From CAZUSU01 sp964623315 (GTDB lineage Bacteria > Patescibacteriota > Patescibacteriia > Magasanikbacterales > 2-02-FULL-50-9b), in assembly GCA_964623315.1 (NCBI GenBank), contig CAZUSU010000043.1:1-15301 (forward strand): DNA of 15,301 nt, read 5' to 3'. Positions 1-7,619 of the stretch are shown one piece after another; the first letter of the stretch is position 1; each line of letters begins with the position of its first letter. Made by a program: the position numbers and the translations under genes. A model generated the notes under the pieces. That model did not search any database. It was given only the letters and a program-made list of their open reading frames with translations, and had not been told where the DNA came from.

Positions 1-3000
1 ATGTGGTCGGCAATCATCAGCGCATTCCTCGTGGGTCAGGTGCTTGCACAAACGACGTCGAGTCCTACCTCAACGCCGCCGCCTGCAACCACTTCTACAG
101 ACCCAAAAACAACCTGTTTAAATTCAAATTATAAATGGTGCATTAATTCTGATGGCGTCACGGGCTGGTGTTCAAACTCCACCAATTACACCTGTCCGGC
201 GTATTCAGAATCCGCCTGTACTTCACAGAGTGGCAAATGGTGCCGATACCAAACCACGCCTTCAAGCGGCCCGAATGGATACTGTAACACCGGTACAAAC
301 GCAACGTGTCCGGCATACACGTCTGCAGATTGTCTGGCGCAAAGCGGTAAATGGTGTAAATACCAAACAACGCCTACAACCGGACCTGATGGATACTGTA
401 GCACCGGTACAAACGCAATGTGTCCAGTTTACACATCAGCAGATTGTACGGCGCAAAACGGCAAATGGTGCAAGAATTCTGATGGGGTATCTGGCTGGTG
501 TTCAACTGGCGACGCGAGCTATCAGTGCCCTATTTATTCCGAAGCGGACTGTAAAACGGCAGGCAAAATCTGGTGTGTTTCGCCGGGTACTGCATCATCA
601 AGCGGTTGGTGTACAGCCACCTGTGCATATACCAGCACTGCCCCAACGACGAACACTTCTTCTACTACAACGGCGCCAAGCACTACCTCAAGCACCTCAA
701 CGCCCACTTCCACGCAAACACAAGCATGTACTGGTGGTAGCAAATGGTGCTTAAATTCAGACGGCAAGAGTGGATGGTGTTCCTATGGCACAACTCCGTG
801 CCCGATATATAATGCGGCGGAATGTACAAAAGCAAGTGGCGAATGGTGTGCATACCAAGCAACTTCTTATTCTACGGGTTCTACGGGCGCAACCGGATGG
901 TGCAATTTACCAAGTTCAGGAACAACAGCATCTTCTTGCCCTATTTACGATAAAACGGTCTGTATAGATAAAGGGCGCACGTGGTGTCAAATGACTTCTA
1001 CATCAGCATCAACGTACAGTTCTGGCTGGTGTTTACAGACCAACGACACCTATGGATGCGGTTCTGGCGCAACGGCAACGACAAAAACAGGAACCGTCAC
1101 TACGCCCCAAACGGTACCACCGCCACCAATGACGTATTCATGGCCACAATCAAAATCTGAATGTGAAAACTACTACGGCCGGTGGTGTGAAAATTCCGGA
1201 TCTTACACCTCAACGGCGGCAAGTGGATACTGTAATATGGGCACACGCACTTGCCCTGCCCCCTATAAAGCCGGATACATGCACTGTTGGGATGGAACAC
1301 AAGTCCCGACAGGCGGCACGTGTTCATCGGTGCCAACCAACAAAACGGACTGCGATAAAAACGGAAAATACTGGTGTACGTATACGACTCCTTCGTCTGG
1401 CGTAACCAGTGGATGGTGTTCATCAGAGTCATGTATGGCAAACATACCAGCAGGATATGTTACCTGTCCGGACGGTAAATCATCTGCGAAAACCATGACC
1501 GAATGTCCTAGGGTCGGTGGAGTAATTCCCGCGCCACCGGTGGGCGTCAAATGTCCTGACGGTTCCCTGTCAACAACGCTCGCGACCTGTCCCGCAACAA
1601 CCTATACCTGTTCCAACGGAACCGTGGTAAAATCAGCGGATCAGTGTCCACCAAAACCAACGGATGAAATTGGCTCTTGTCTGAACACTGGTGGTACGTG
1701 GTGCACCAATCCTAACAGCAGTAGAACGGGATACTGTGCGCCAAAAGGCGTTACCTGTTCAACCGAAGTTATTCCAGTACCGCAACCAGAACCGATCCCC
1801 CCATCGGTCACGTCAGAAATAAAGCGCCAAATGGAGCGCGAAAAGAAAAACATGTTGCGCGAATTGGCAACGATGGAGCGGTTCTATAAACGAACCAAGG
1901 ATGTGGCGGCGCTCGCAAAAGTAACGGTGCTTTCGCAGGAAATCGGCAAACTAGAAGCAGGCGCCGGTTCTGACTTCTACAAAAAACTGGAGTTGTTGCG
2001 CGATGAATTAGAAAATCTACGTGACTCATACCGCGATGCCATTGAGTCAGGAAACTATCAGGGTGGCGACGAACGCGATGAAAAATTCCAGAAAAAAGCA
2101 CTCCAACAAATGAAAGCGGGTGTCAAACAATTCAAGCGCTACCTGACGTCGCTTGAAGCAAAAATCCGTGCCATAGAAAAACAGGGTATCTCGGTTGACC
2201 AAAACCTTAAGGACACTCTGGAAAAAGCAAAAGATATGGCGAATCGTACAGAAAAGGCCAAAACATACGATGAGGTACGCGACATCGTAGAACAGATGCC
2301 AGAAATGGCAGAAAAACTCAACGAGTTCCTCCCCCGTCTTGAGCAGATGAGCCGCTTACCGCGCATACTCAAAATTATTGAGGGGCGGCTAAACCAAGCG
2401 CGCACAATGGTGCGTGATTCAGCCGCCGTTGCAAAACGTCTCAAAATTGATGCGGCAGAATCAGTTGAGAAAATGCAAATTACTCTTGAGAACATGAAAA
2501 CCGCGCTTGATAACATTAAGGCAGGTACCTTTGAGGGCGACGATTTGTTCGGCTACATAGATGATAATGTTCTTGAACCCTACGATGAAATTCTGCAAAT
2601 CGCCAATGATATTAAGTCCGTTGCTTCTGTACAGCGATATATTGGCAAAGTAGGCGCGGATGCAAAACGATTTAGTACGCGTATGGCAAAACTCGTCAGA
2701 GCAGGAGAGGATGTTTCCGAGGCCAAAGAGGCGCTGGAACAACTCAACGAACATCTTGCGGCCCTACGGATAGACGCTCGACAGAAAATTAATTCTGATG
2801 TTGCCGAAGTAATACTCGGACATCTGCAAGAAATTTCTTCGCTCTCCCTTGCGCTTGAAGATGCGCTCGGCCTTACGGCGCCCGACGTGATTGAAAGGCA
2901 ACTGCGCGAAACGTTGCAGTCCGGTGGCGAAGATCTCAAAGAAATTGAGGTTGACGACATAGAAAAACTGCTCGTGAAAGCGTATCGCACGGCTAACTTC

Positions 3001-3042
3001 TTCCGCATCGCGCCCCAGCGTTCGCTGGCGCTTAGCTACTAG
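1..3042 (+). CDS. Exported Cys/Trp-repeat protein with long helical C-terminal region (function unknown)
   Basis: I do not recognise a named family. The first 17 residues are hydrophobic and end in VLAQ, like the end of a signal peptide, but they lack the usual basic start. The true start may therefore lie upstream of the window, since the ATG is the first base. A Ser/Thr/Pro-rich linker follows. Residues 39-586 hold about eleven cysteine-rich units built on KWC, then GWC or GYC, then CPxY, then a single Cys. A Thr/Ser-rich spacer lies at 210-242, and a variant section of CPDG-type pairs at 489-550. A Pro-rich hinge (590-601) leads to a charged, Leu/Lys/Glu-rich region (603-995) expected to be mostly helical or coiled coil. 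No C-terminal membrane anchor is visible. I infer an extracytoplasmic protein with many disulfides, perhaps a stalk or adhesin. It is convergent with the secretion operon and ends seven bases from comF. TAG stop. Confidence 0.85.
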   Translation: MWSAIISAFLVGQVLAQTTSSPTSTPPPATTSTDPKTTCLNSNYKWCINSDGVTGWCSNSTNYTCPAYSESACTSQSGKWCRYQTTPSSGPNGYCNTGTNATCPAYTSADCLAQSGKWCKYQTTPTTGPDGYCSTGTNAMCPVYTSADCTAQNGKWCKNSDGVSGWCSTGDASYQCPIYSEADCKTAGKIWCVSPGTASSSGWCTATCAYTSTAPTTNTSSTTTAPSTTSSTSTPTSTQTQACTGGSKWCLNSDGKSGWCSYGTTPCPIYNAAECTKASGEWCAYQATSYSTGSTGATGWCNLPSSGTTASSCPIYDKTVCIDKGRTWCQMTSTSASTYSSGWCLQTNDTYGCGSGATATTKTGTVTTPQTVPPPPMTYSWPQSKSECENYYGRWCENSGSYTSTAASGYCNMGTRTCPAPYKAGYMHCWDGTQVPTGGTCSSVPTNKTDCDKNGKYWCTYTTPSSGVTSGWCSSESCMANIPAGYVTCPDGKSSAKTMTECPRVGGVIPAPPVGVKCPDGSLSTTLATCPATTYTCSNGTVVKSADQCPPKPTDEIGSCLNTGGTWCTNPNSSRTGYCAPKGVTCSTEVIPVPQPEPIPPSVTSEIKRQMEREKKNMLRELATMERFYKRTKDVAALAKVTVLSQEIGKLEAGAGSDFYKKLELLRDELENLRDSYRDAIESGNYQGGDERDEKFQKKALQQMKAGVKQFKRYLTSLEAKIRAIEKQGISVDQNLKDTLEKAKDMANRTEKAKTYDEVRDIVEQMPEMAEKLNEFLPRLEQMSRLPRILKIIEGRLNQARTMVRDSAAVAKRLKIDAAESVEKMQITLENMKTALDNIKAGTFEGDDLFGYIDDNVLEPYDEILQIANDIKSVASVQRYIGKVGADAKRFSTRMAKLVRAGEDVSEAKEALEQLNEHLAALRIDARQKINSDVAEVILGHLQEISSLSLALEDALGLTAPDVIERQLRETLQSGGEDLKEIEVDDIEKLLVKAYRTANFFRIAPQRSLALSY
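115..1758 (+). repeat. Coding repeats: about eleven Cys/Trp units in the exported protein
   Basis: The KWC-like motif (Lys, Arg, Glu, Ile, Thr or Tyr before Trp-Cys) occurs at residues 45, 79, 117, 155, 190, 248, 281, 327, 394, 457 and 566. Each is followed 7-16 residues later by GWC or GYC. Most units then have CPxY and a further Cys. Spacing is 34-38 residues in the first block and looser later. The later units have diverged more, which suggests old duplications with recent ones near the N-terminus. Confidence 0.85.
235..462 (+). repeat. 114-base direct tandem repeat, two full copies
   Basis: Bases 235-348 and 349-462 are in-frame tandem copies of a 114-base (38-codon) unit that begins at a KWC motif. 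They are highly similar at the DNA level as well as in protein. Long shared stretches lie around the GYC, the threonine/asparagine-rich and the CPxY segments. The start of a third copy follows at 463, but it switches after KWCK to the NSDG variant also seen at the first and sixth units. This points to recent duplication and shuffling of units. Confidence 0.8.
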
Positions 3043-3049
3043 GAGTTTG

Positions 3050-3724
3050 CTAAGCCGCCGCAATCGTAATTGCGCCAATCCGCGCCGCACCAGCGGCGCG
3101 GATTGTTTTTATGCATGCAGAAAGAGTGCTACCCGTGGTAATGACATCGTCCACAAAGATATACGTTGCTGTGGGGACTATTGGCCGTCTGTGGGGAGCC
3201 ATTACAAATGCCTCCGCGAGCTGGGTACTCCGTTGCTCCCGTGAACTGTGTACTTGGGTGTGCGTATTCTGCAGACGAACAATAAACTCCGCATCTACCA
3301 TTAAAGATTGCGGGCCAATTGCCTGCTGATGTGCAAGCGCGCCGCAGAGCGCCTCGGCCTGATTAAATCCGCGCAGTAATTGGCGCTTGTCATGCAGAGG
3401 CACGGGCAATAAAATAATCGGCGCGCCGGTAGTATCAAAATTATGTATGAGCGGCGCAAGCCACGCCGCGCAGAGCTTTGCCGTGGCCGCAATACGAAAA
3501 AATTTTAATTGCTGTATTGCCGCCGCTACTGGCCCGCAATCATATCGGTGCGCGCTATATACCACGGCGCCGGCAATGATTTGTTTGCGTGGCGGGTTTT
3601 CCGTTCGGACGCGTTCGCATCGCTGGCACCACCACGGGTCAGGCACATCGCAAAATAATCCACAACCAATACAGCGTGGCGGAAAAAATAAATCAAGAAT
3701 TATTTCACCGAACCCTCCTTGCAT
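3050..3724 (-). CDS. comF: ComF family phosphoribosyltransferase-like protein
   Basis: ComF proteins are needed for natural DNA uptake in several bacteria and carry a type I phosphoribosyltransferase fold; their exact reaction is unsettled. Seen here: an N-terminal zinc-ribbon with Cys18, Cys21, Cys33 and Cys36 after a typical LFFPPRC segment; PVPLHDKRQLLRGFNQAE at 107-124; a family-like RLQNTHTQ segment near 150-157; and the PRPP-binding motif VDDVITTGST at 191-200. At 224 residues it is of normal family length and appears intact. It is the last gene of the minus-strand operon, 30 bases after the 195-residue membrane protein. The ATG at 3724 has no upstream ribosome site. Instead an AAGGAGG sequence sits just inside, at codons 2-4, so the functional start could differ slightly. 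The 3' end contains the terminator hairpin of the opposing gene. Confidence 0.92.
   Translation of the reverse strand: MQGGFGEIILDLFFPPRCIGCGLFCDVPDPWWCQRCERVRTENPPRKQIIAGAVVYSAHRYDCGPVAAAIQQLKFFRIAATAKLCAAWLAPLIHNFDTTGAPIILLPVPLHDKRQLLRGFNQAEALCGALAHQQAIGPQSLMVDAEFIVRLQNTHTQVHSSREQRSTQLAEAFVMAPHRRPIVPTATYIFVDDVITTGSTLSACIKTIRAAGAARIGAITIAAA
3076..3110 (+). terminator. Intrinsic terminator for the Cys-rich protein gene, embedded in comF
   Basis: A perfect 13-base inverted repeat (arms 3076-3088 and 3093-3105) with a four-base ACCA loop is followed directly by five T residues (3106-3110). The stem is very GC-rich. The T-run lies on the plus-strand side only, so it should stop transcripts coming from the Cys-rich protein gene, whose stop codon is 34 bases upstream. 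The whole hairpin lies inside the convergent comF coding sequence, over its codons 207-217. Confidence 0.85.
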
Positions 3725-3754
3725 ACGTTTTAAAATTTATTCATTTTCAGAGGT

Positions 3755-4342
3755 CTAATTGATGTTCCACACCGCGCGCTCCACCACCCATCCGGTTAGC
3801 GAGCGGCGTAATGCGAGAGTGGCTGTTTCGTACGTGACACGCGTTCCTCCTGCATCACGGTACACCCGCTGTGCTTTAACGGCAACTGTTGCGCCAACGG
3901 TTGTTTCACTTATAATCTGCGCAGACAGCGCCCGCGTGTTAACACTTAAAAATTGCGTGTAGGTGGGTGTTGTTTTGAGACGCTCCTGTGTCGTTGTTTT
4001 AAGATCGCCGGTCATTATTGCCACCAACTGCCGCAAATTTTCATTTGGCGCATCGGTAGAAAAGGTGCCATAGCGCGCGGCAAAATCCATGCTAAACCGC
4101 TTCGTTTGTGCCTGTGCGGTATCTTGCGGCAGTTCCGCTGGCTGTGAGGGCGGAACAAATGCCGGTTTTGGAATCGCCTCATCGCCGGTGATATTACTTT
4201 CTGGTTGTGTGGTATCTGATTTTTCCGGTGTTACTTCCGTTGGCACCCTCTGCGTGAGCCGCATAATACCGGCAATGGAAAATAAAACTACCGCGACTCC
4301 GGCAACACCCACTTTTATTTTTGTTTTGGTATCCCATGCCAT
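3755..4342 (-). CDS. Single-pass membrane protein, possibly a VirB8-like secretion subunit
   Basis: I cannot name this 195-residue protein. A short basic N-terminus is followed by one transmembrane segment (about residues 9-28), a Pro/Thr/Glu-rich linker (33-78), and a compact domain of roughly 115 residues. That domain has a helical start (RFSMDFAARYGTFS and beyond) and a beta-rich C-terminus with TVAVKAQRV, TYETATLALRR and GWVVERAVWNIN. The topology (cytoplasmic tail, one membrane pass, external alpha+beta domain) and the gene position suit a VirB8/TcpC-type NTF2-like subunit of a type IV secretion machine. That is inference from shape and neighbours, not from recognised motifs. The gene starts 3 bases after the VirB4 ATPase stop codon (TGA-CGT-ATG), which suggests coupled translation, and comF follows after 30 bases. 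Confidence 0.85.
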   Translation of the reverse strand: MAWDTKTKIKVGVAGVAVVLFSIAGIMRLTQRVPTEVTPEKSDTTQPESNITGDEAIPKPAFVPPSQPAELPQDTAQAQTKRFSMDFAARYGTFSTDAPNENLRQLVAIMTGDLKTTTQERLKTTPTYTQFLSVNTRALSAQIISETTVGATVAVKAQRVYRDAGGTRVTYETATLALRRSLTGWVVERAVWNIN

Positions 4343-4345
4343 ACG

Positions 4346-6454
4346 TCAGGGATTAAATGATGGCGGCGGGGCTGTTTCTGTCGTTGGTGGTGCTGGTGGT
4401 TCTACCGGTTCTGCGGGAGCTGGAGTAGGAATAGGAGTAGGAGCTGGAGCCGCAGGAGTAGGTGCCGGTTCAGGTGCCGGTTCCGGTGCTGGTACTGCCG
4501 GTAACTCCTCTGGTTTAAATTCAAGCGGCACCACACTTTCCATTGCCGCTGAAGCGCCAGACCCGCCCCGTTCTTTATCTTCGGCTTCTTCTTCTTCACG
4601 CTTCTTGCGACGCTCTTCTTCCATTTTTAACATCTGTTGCGGATTGGTGGTCACAATTTGGTCTTCACTGTAAGATGCAACCACTTTTATGGCGGCGTGT
4701 TTATTTCCGGCAAAGAAAATTCCCTCACCGACCCCGCTTTCCAGCAGTAAAAACTTTTCGCCCTCGGTGAGCATGAACGTTTTTACCAAATGATCCACGG
4801 CCGCCGGCGACTGTTTTAATAAAATCTGAATGGATGAGTTGGTCACGATCGCCTGCCCATACGCGTTGTTCAAAAAGTCATTAACGTCCTGCGTAATGGT
4901 GGTGACCCCCAAAAAATATTTACGCGCGCGCTTGCACAGCGCAAAAATAAAACGCGCCGAGTCCTCATGTTGCATGAGCCACCACGCTTCATCAATGGTC
5001 AGGATGCGTTTCTTGCGGCTAGAACGCACCGCATTCCAAATATAATTGACGATAGTATAAATTGCCAGCGGACGCAACTCGTCTTCCAAATCGCGTACAG
5101 AAAAAACAACCAGCTGGTTGTTCATGTCCACGTTGGTCGGATTATTGAGCAGTCCGGCAAACGTACCCTCGGTGAACTTTTTTACTTTCACCAACATATT
5201 TTCTGCGCCTGTCATTCCTTCCAAAACGGATTGAAAGTCCTTCATGATCGGCGGTTCAACGGTGGCCAAATCACAATCAGGCGTAATATCTTTTTTGGCG
5301 TATGTTTCCAGTAACGCACGATCCAAAATTGAATCCTCTTCATTGCTAATGGTGCCGAACATGATGCGAAACAGACCTTTCAGAGTAATAACTCCGCTCC
5401 GAATAATATCTTCGGTGGAAATCTGCTCGCCAATGGGGCGCGGCAAATCAAACGGATTCACTTTTGCTTCTGATGCGAGCGAAACATTAATAAACGTGCC
5501 ACCCACTGCATCGGACAGTTGTTTGTATTCGTATTCTGGATCTATCACAATCACGTTGATGCCCATCATGAGCGAACGCAAAATTTCCAATTTAACGCAG
5601 TAAGATTTACCGGCGCCGGACGTTGCAAACACCACCGAGTTGGCGTTTTGCATACTAAACCGATCAAACAAAATCAAACTGTTGTTGTGGCGATTGATGC
5701 CGTACAAAATGCCGCCATCGCTAGTGAGCTCTGCCGACATGAATGGAAAGGACGCCGCAATCGGCGATGAATTCATGTTGGCGGTTACCATAATTTCATC
5801 GTTGCCGAGCGGAATGGTAGAATTAAATCCTTGCTCGGCTTGGAACATCACCTTTTTGGTGTAAATCAATTTCGTGCCAAACATTCCTTCAATATCGCTG
5901 GTCACTTTGTCCAATTCATCCTTGGTTTTGGCGTACATCGTCACGTACAGTGCAAATTGAAAAAACTTTTCCGTGCCTTGGGACAACGAATCACGGAGCG
6001 ATTCAATGTCGCGCAGTGCCGTTTCTTTAATGGGGTCGCGGGGGGCGCCTTTTTCAGCATCCGATGATAATTCTGCACCCATCATACCGGTGCGATTGCG
6101 CAACTGTTTTAAAATAATTTCCGTGTTAATCGGATAGAAAAACATGCTCACGTCCAGTGTCAGCGACAAATTGATGATGGGCGAAAACCACCCGACGCCA
6201 ATATAGCGGGGGTACGTAATAACGTACAGTGTTCGCGCCAGCACGTCGCCGATCTGCACGTGCGTTGATTCAACTTTAAATGACGCCGGCGCAATGATAT
6301 CGCGAATGCTCACGACGCCCGTTCGGTAAATGCGCTCCGCTTCTAGCGTGTCTTTTTCTTCTTGCGATTTTAATTTGATGTCGGCCTGCCGCGCCTGCTC
6401 GGGCGTCAATTTTTTTTGCTCTTTAGAAAGTGTTGGTGCGGGTTGAAATGGCAT
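4346..6454 (-). CDS. virB4: VirB4/TraC-like type IV secretion ATPase (ATPase-domain protein)
   Basis: VirB4-type ATPases power assembly and transport in type IV secretion at the inner face of the membrane. With the ATG at 6454 the protein has 702 residues. Walker A (ATSGAGKS) lies at 277-284, a DPEYEY segment at about 305-310, Walker B with ILTIDEAWWLM at about 484-494, and the TTITQDVNDFL motif at about 518-528. These suggest an active ATPase. The N-terminal 260 residues resemble the C-terminal part of the usual VirB4 N-domain, and the rest of that domain is encoded by the gene upstream. After a Lys/Glu-rich stretch (607-630) comes an unusual Pro/Ala/Glu-rich tail (about 645-702). A TTG at 6484 would add ten residues but overlaps the upstream gene. 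I prefer the ATG, which lies one base after that gene's stop. Confidence 0.93.
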   Translation of the reverse strand: MPFQPAPTLSKEQKKLTPEQARQADIKLKSQEEKDTLEAERIYRTGVVSIRDIIAPASFKVESTHVQIGDVLARTLYVITYPRYIGVGWFSPIINLSLTLDVSMFFYPINTEIILKQLRNRTGMMGAELSSDAEKGAPRDPIKETALRDIESLRDSLSQGTEKFFQFALYVTMYAKTKDELDKVTSDIEGMFGTKLIYTKKVMFQAEQGFNSTIPLGNDEIMVTANMNSSPIAASFPFMSAELTSDGGILYGINRHNNSLILFDRFSMQNANSVVFATSGAGKSYCVKLEILRSLMMGINVIVIDPEYEYKQLSDAVGGTFINVSLASEAKVNPFDLPRPIGEQISTEDIIRSGVITLKGLFRIMFGTISNEEDSILDRALLETYAKKDITPDCDLATVEPPIMKDFQSVLEGMTGAENMLVKVKKFTEGTFAGLLNNPTNVDMNNQLVVFSVRDLEDELRPLAIYTIVNYIWNAVRSSRKKRILTIDEAWWLMQHEDSARFIFALCKRARKYFLGVTTITQDVNDFLNNAYGQAIVTNSSIQILLKQSPAAVDHLVKTFMLTEGEKFLLLESGVGEGIFFAGNKHAAIKVVASYSEDQIVTTNPQQMLKMEEERRKKREEEEAEDKERGGSGASAAMESVVPLEFKPEELPAVPAPEPAPEPAPTPAAPAPTPIPTPAPAEPVEPPAPPTTETAPPPSFNP
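4416..4497 (-). repeat. Low-complexity repeat coding the Pro/Ala tail of VirB4
   Basis: Short imperfect repeats of GGAGCTGGAGTAGGA and GGTGCCGGTTC type (as read on the plus strand) encode alternating Pro-Ala-Pro-Glu and Pro-Thr residues at the C-terminus of the VirB4 ATPase protein. Such tracts change length easily by slippage, so tail length may vary between strains. Confidence 0.65.
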
Positions 6455-6455
6455 A

Positions 6456-7166
6456 TTATTTTTGTTCCACCTGAATGTCTTCAAGTTTGCCCATCTTTTC
6501 TGTCAGGAAAATATCGGGGTTATACACGGTGTAATACATTTCCACGAGTCCTTGCGTGTCCAGCTGATTAATATTAAGCCCCATCCCCTGCAGACCTCCC
6601 ATCACAATAGACATGCGCAAATCCAACTGACGTTTGCGCTCAAAAAACTGTTGCTCCTTGGCGTGCACCGCTTTGGTCGGTGACACCACTTCCTGCAGAC
6701 GTTGCCAATATGTTTTTACTTGACTCGCTCCGGGGAAAAATGGCACAACCACAAAAAAACGCTTACTCATAATTTGCCCCAAATCAATCAGTTCGCGAAT
6801 AAATTGCCGATAATCACCAATCTGGTTGCGCAATAATTCGCTCGTCTGTGTTTTTTCTGCTTCTTTGAGTCGGTCAAGATAGTTATCAATATTTAATTTG
6901 CGTGACTGAATGACCACCTGAATCGGAAAATCCAATGAATTTAAAAATGAAACATAGGCCTGCACCGTTGCATTTTGTTCATCTTCGGATTTGAGCGCAA
7001 AATTAACGGACGAAACCATTATGACGGCGCGGAGCGTTCCATCTTTTAAAATAACCGTGCCGTCGCGAATTTCCGCAATATCAACATATTGCTGGGTGGA
7101 AACCTGCACGCGATTGCCGGCCAATTTTTTACTTTGCATTGTTTCTATTTTTGGGGGGGAAGCCAT
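6456..7166 (-). CDS. VirB4/TraC N-terminal domain protein (separate gene)
   Basis: This 236-residue protein has no ATPase motifs. Its first part (YVDIAEIRDGTVILKDG at about 27-43, RAVIMVSSVNFALKSEDEQN at 46-65) resembles the start of TraC/VirB4-type proteins, and a second helical part ends in LVEMYYTVYNPD. I infer that it supplies the membrane- or partner-facing N-domain of VirB4 as a separate chain. Together with the 702-residue product it would make about 938 residues, longer than a usual VirB4 of around 800. The order and near-contact (one base between stop and the next ATG) support joint assembly. The split is clean, with an ordinary TAA stop, so I read it as gene organisation rather than a frameshift. 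The start is ATG, three bases after the PrgI stop (TAA-CGT-ATG). An ATG at residue 10 is an alternative. Confidence 0.88.
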   Translation of the reverse strand: MASPPKIETMQSKKLAGNRVQVSTQQYVDIAEIRDGTVILKDGTLRAVIMVSSVNFALKSEDEQNATVQAYVSFLNSLDFPIQVVIQSRKLNIDNYLDRLKEAEKTQTSELLRNQIGDYRQFIRELIDLGQIMSKRFFVVVPFFPGASQVKTYWQRLQEVVSPTKAVHAKEQQFFERKRQLDLRMSIVMGGLQGMGLNINQLDTQGLVEMYYTVYNPDIFLTEKMGKLEDIQVEQK

Positions 7167-7169
7167 ACG

Positions 7170-7616
7170 TTAAGAAAGATCGTCGTGTAATTCTGATTTA
7201 TAAGCGCCGCCGGTATTCACCACCAGCGACAGTTCTGACAAACGACTGCTCGCCACAAAATCTTTGTGCTCTCGCGCAACGGGTGGCGGTGGCGGAATGT
7301 ACAGCGCAAACCCGCGCAACTCTTCTTCCGAATATCCTTTACGCCACACGCGTAATTTCGCGCGTCGCATATAGGAAACGATGTTCAAAAAAAAGTAGTG
7401 GAACTGCTGGCCGTTTACTTTTACAAAAGCAATAGTGAGACCGATACCGGCAATCGGGATAGTCACAATAATCCAAAGAACCTTATCAAAAATCCCGTAT
7501 GCAATGCCGTCCACCATGGCCGTGACCATGAGAATCAAAAATTGTCGCGCCGTTACCGGCCCCATGATTTTTGCCTCTGCATCTATGTATTGTGGCACGA
7601 CAAACTGTTGACCCAT
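7170..7616 (-). CDS. PrgI family protein (VirB3-like)
   Basis: PrgI-family proteins are small inner-membrane subunits of Gram-positive and CPR type IV secretion systems and are thought to replace VirB3 beside VirB4. The 148-residue product opens with the typical VPQYIDAEAKIMGPVTARQFL (about 7-27), followed by two membrane segments (about 25-43 and 46-65). A basic amphipathic stretch comes next (FLNIVSYMRRAKLRVWRKG, 76-94), then a PPPPP segment (108-112) and a polar tail. The gene lies directly before the VirB4 N-domain gene, the usual PrgI-VirB4 order. It starts three bases after the stop of the 569-residue gene (TAA-CAT-ATG) with no visible ribosome site, which suggests translational coupling. 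Confidence 0.9.
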   Translation of the reverse strand: MGQQFVVPQYIDAEAKIMGPVTARQFLILMVTAMVDGIAYGIFDKVLWIIVTIPIAGIGLTIAFVKVNGQQFHYFFLNIVSYMRRAKLRVWRKGYSEEELRGFALYIPPPPPVAREHKDFVASSRLSELSLVVNTGGAYKSELHDDLS

Positions 7617-7619
7617 ATG

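Noticed and set aside
152..754. 200-codon open frame overlapping the Cys-rich gene
   Set aside because: It is an out-of-frame shadow created by the repeats; composition is unlike a protein and the main frame explains the conservation of Cys and Trp.
3015..3028. Inverted repeat CCAGC-GTTC-GCTGG as a terminator for comF on the minus strand
   Set aside because: The stem is only five base pairs, the longer arms need a bulge, and no T-run follows on the minus strand.
4089..4673. Gly/Ala/Ser-rich 194-codon plus-strand open frame
   Set aside because: It is antisense to the Pro/Ala tail of VirB4, whose low-complexity sequence generates the glycine repeats.
6455..6484. TTG start at 6484 for the VirB4 ATPase gene (712 residues)
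   Set aside because: It overlaps the upstream gene by 29 bases; the ATG one base after the upstream stop fits the pattern of the other junctions.
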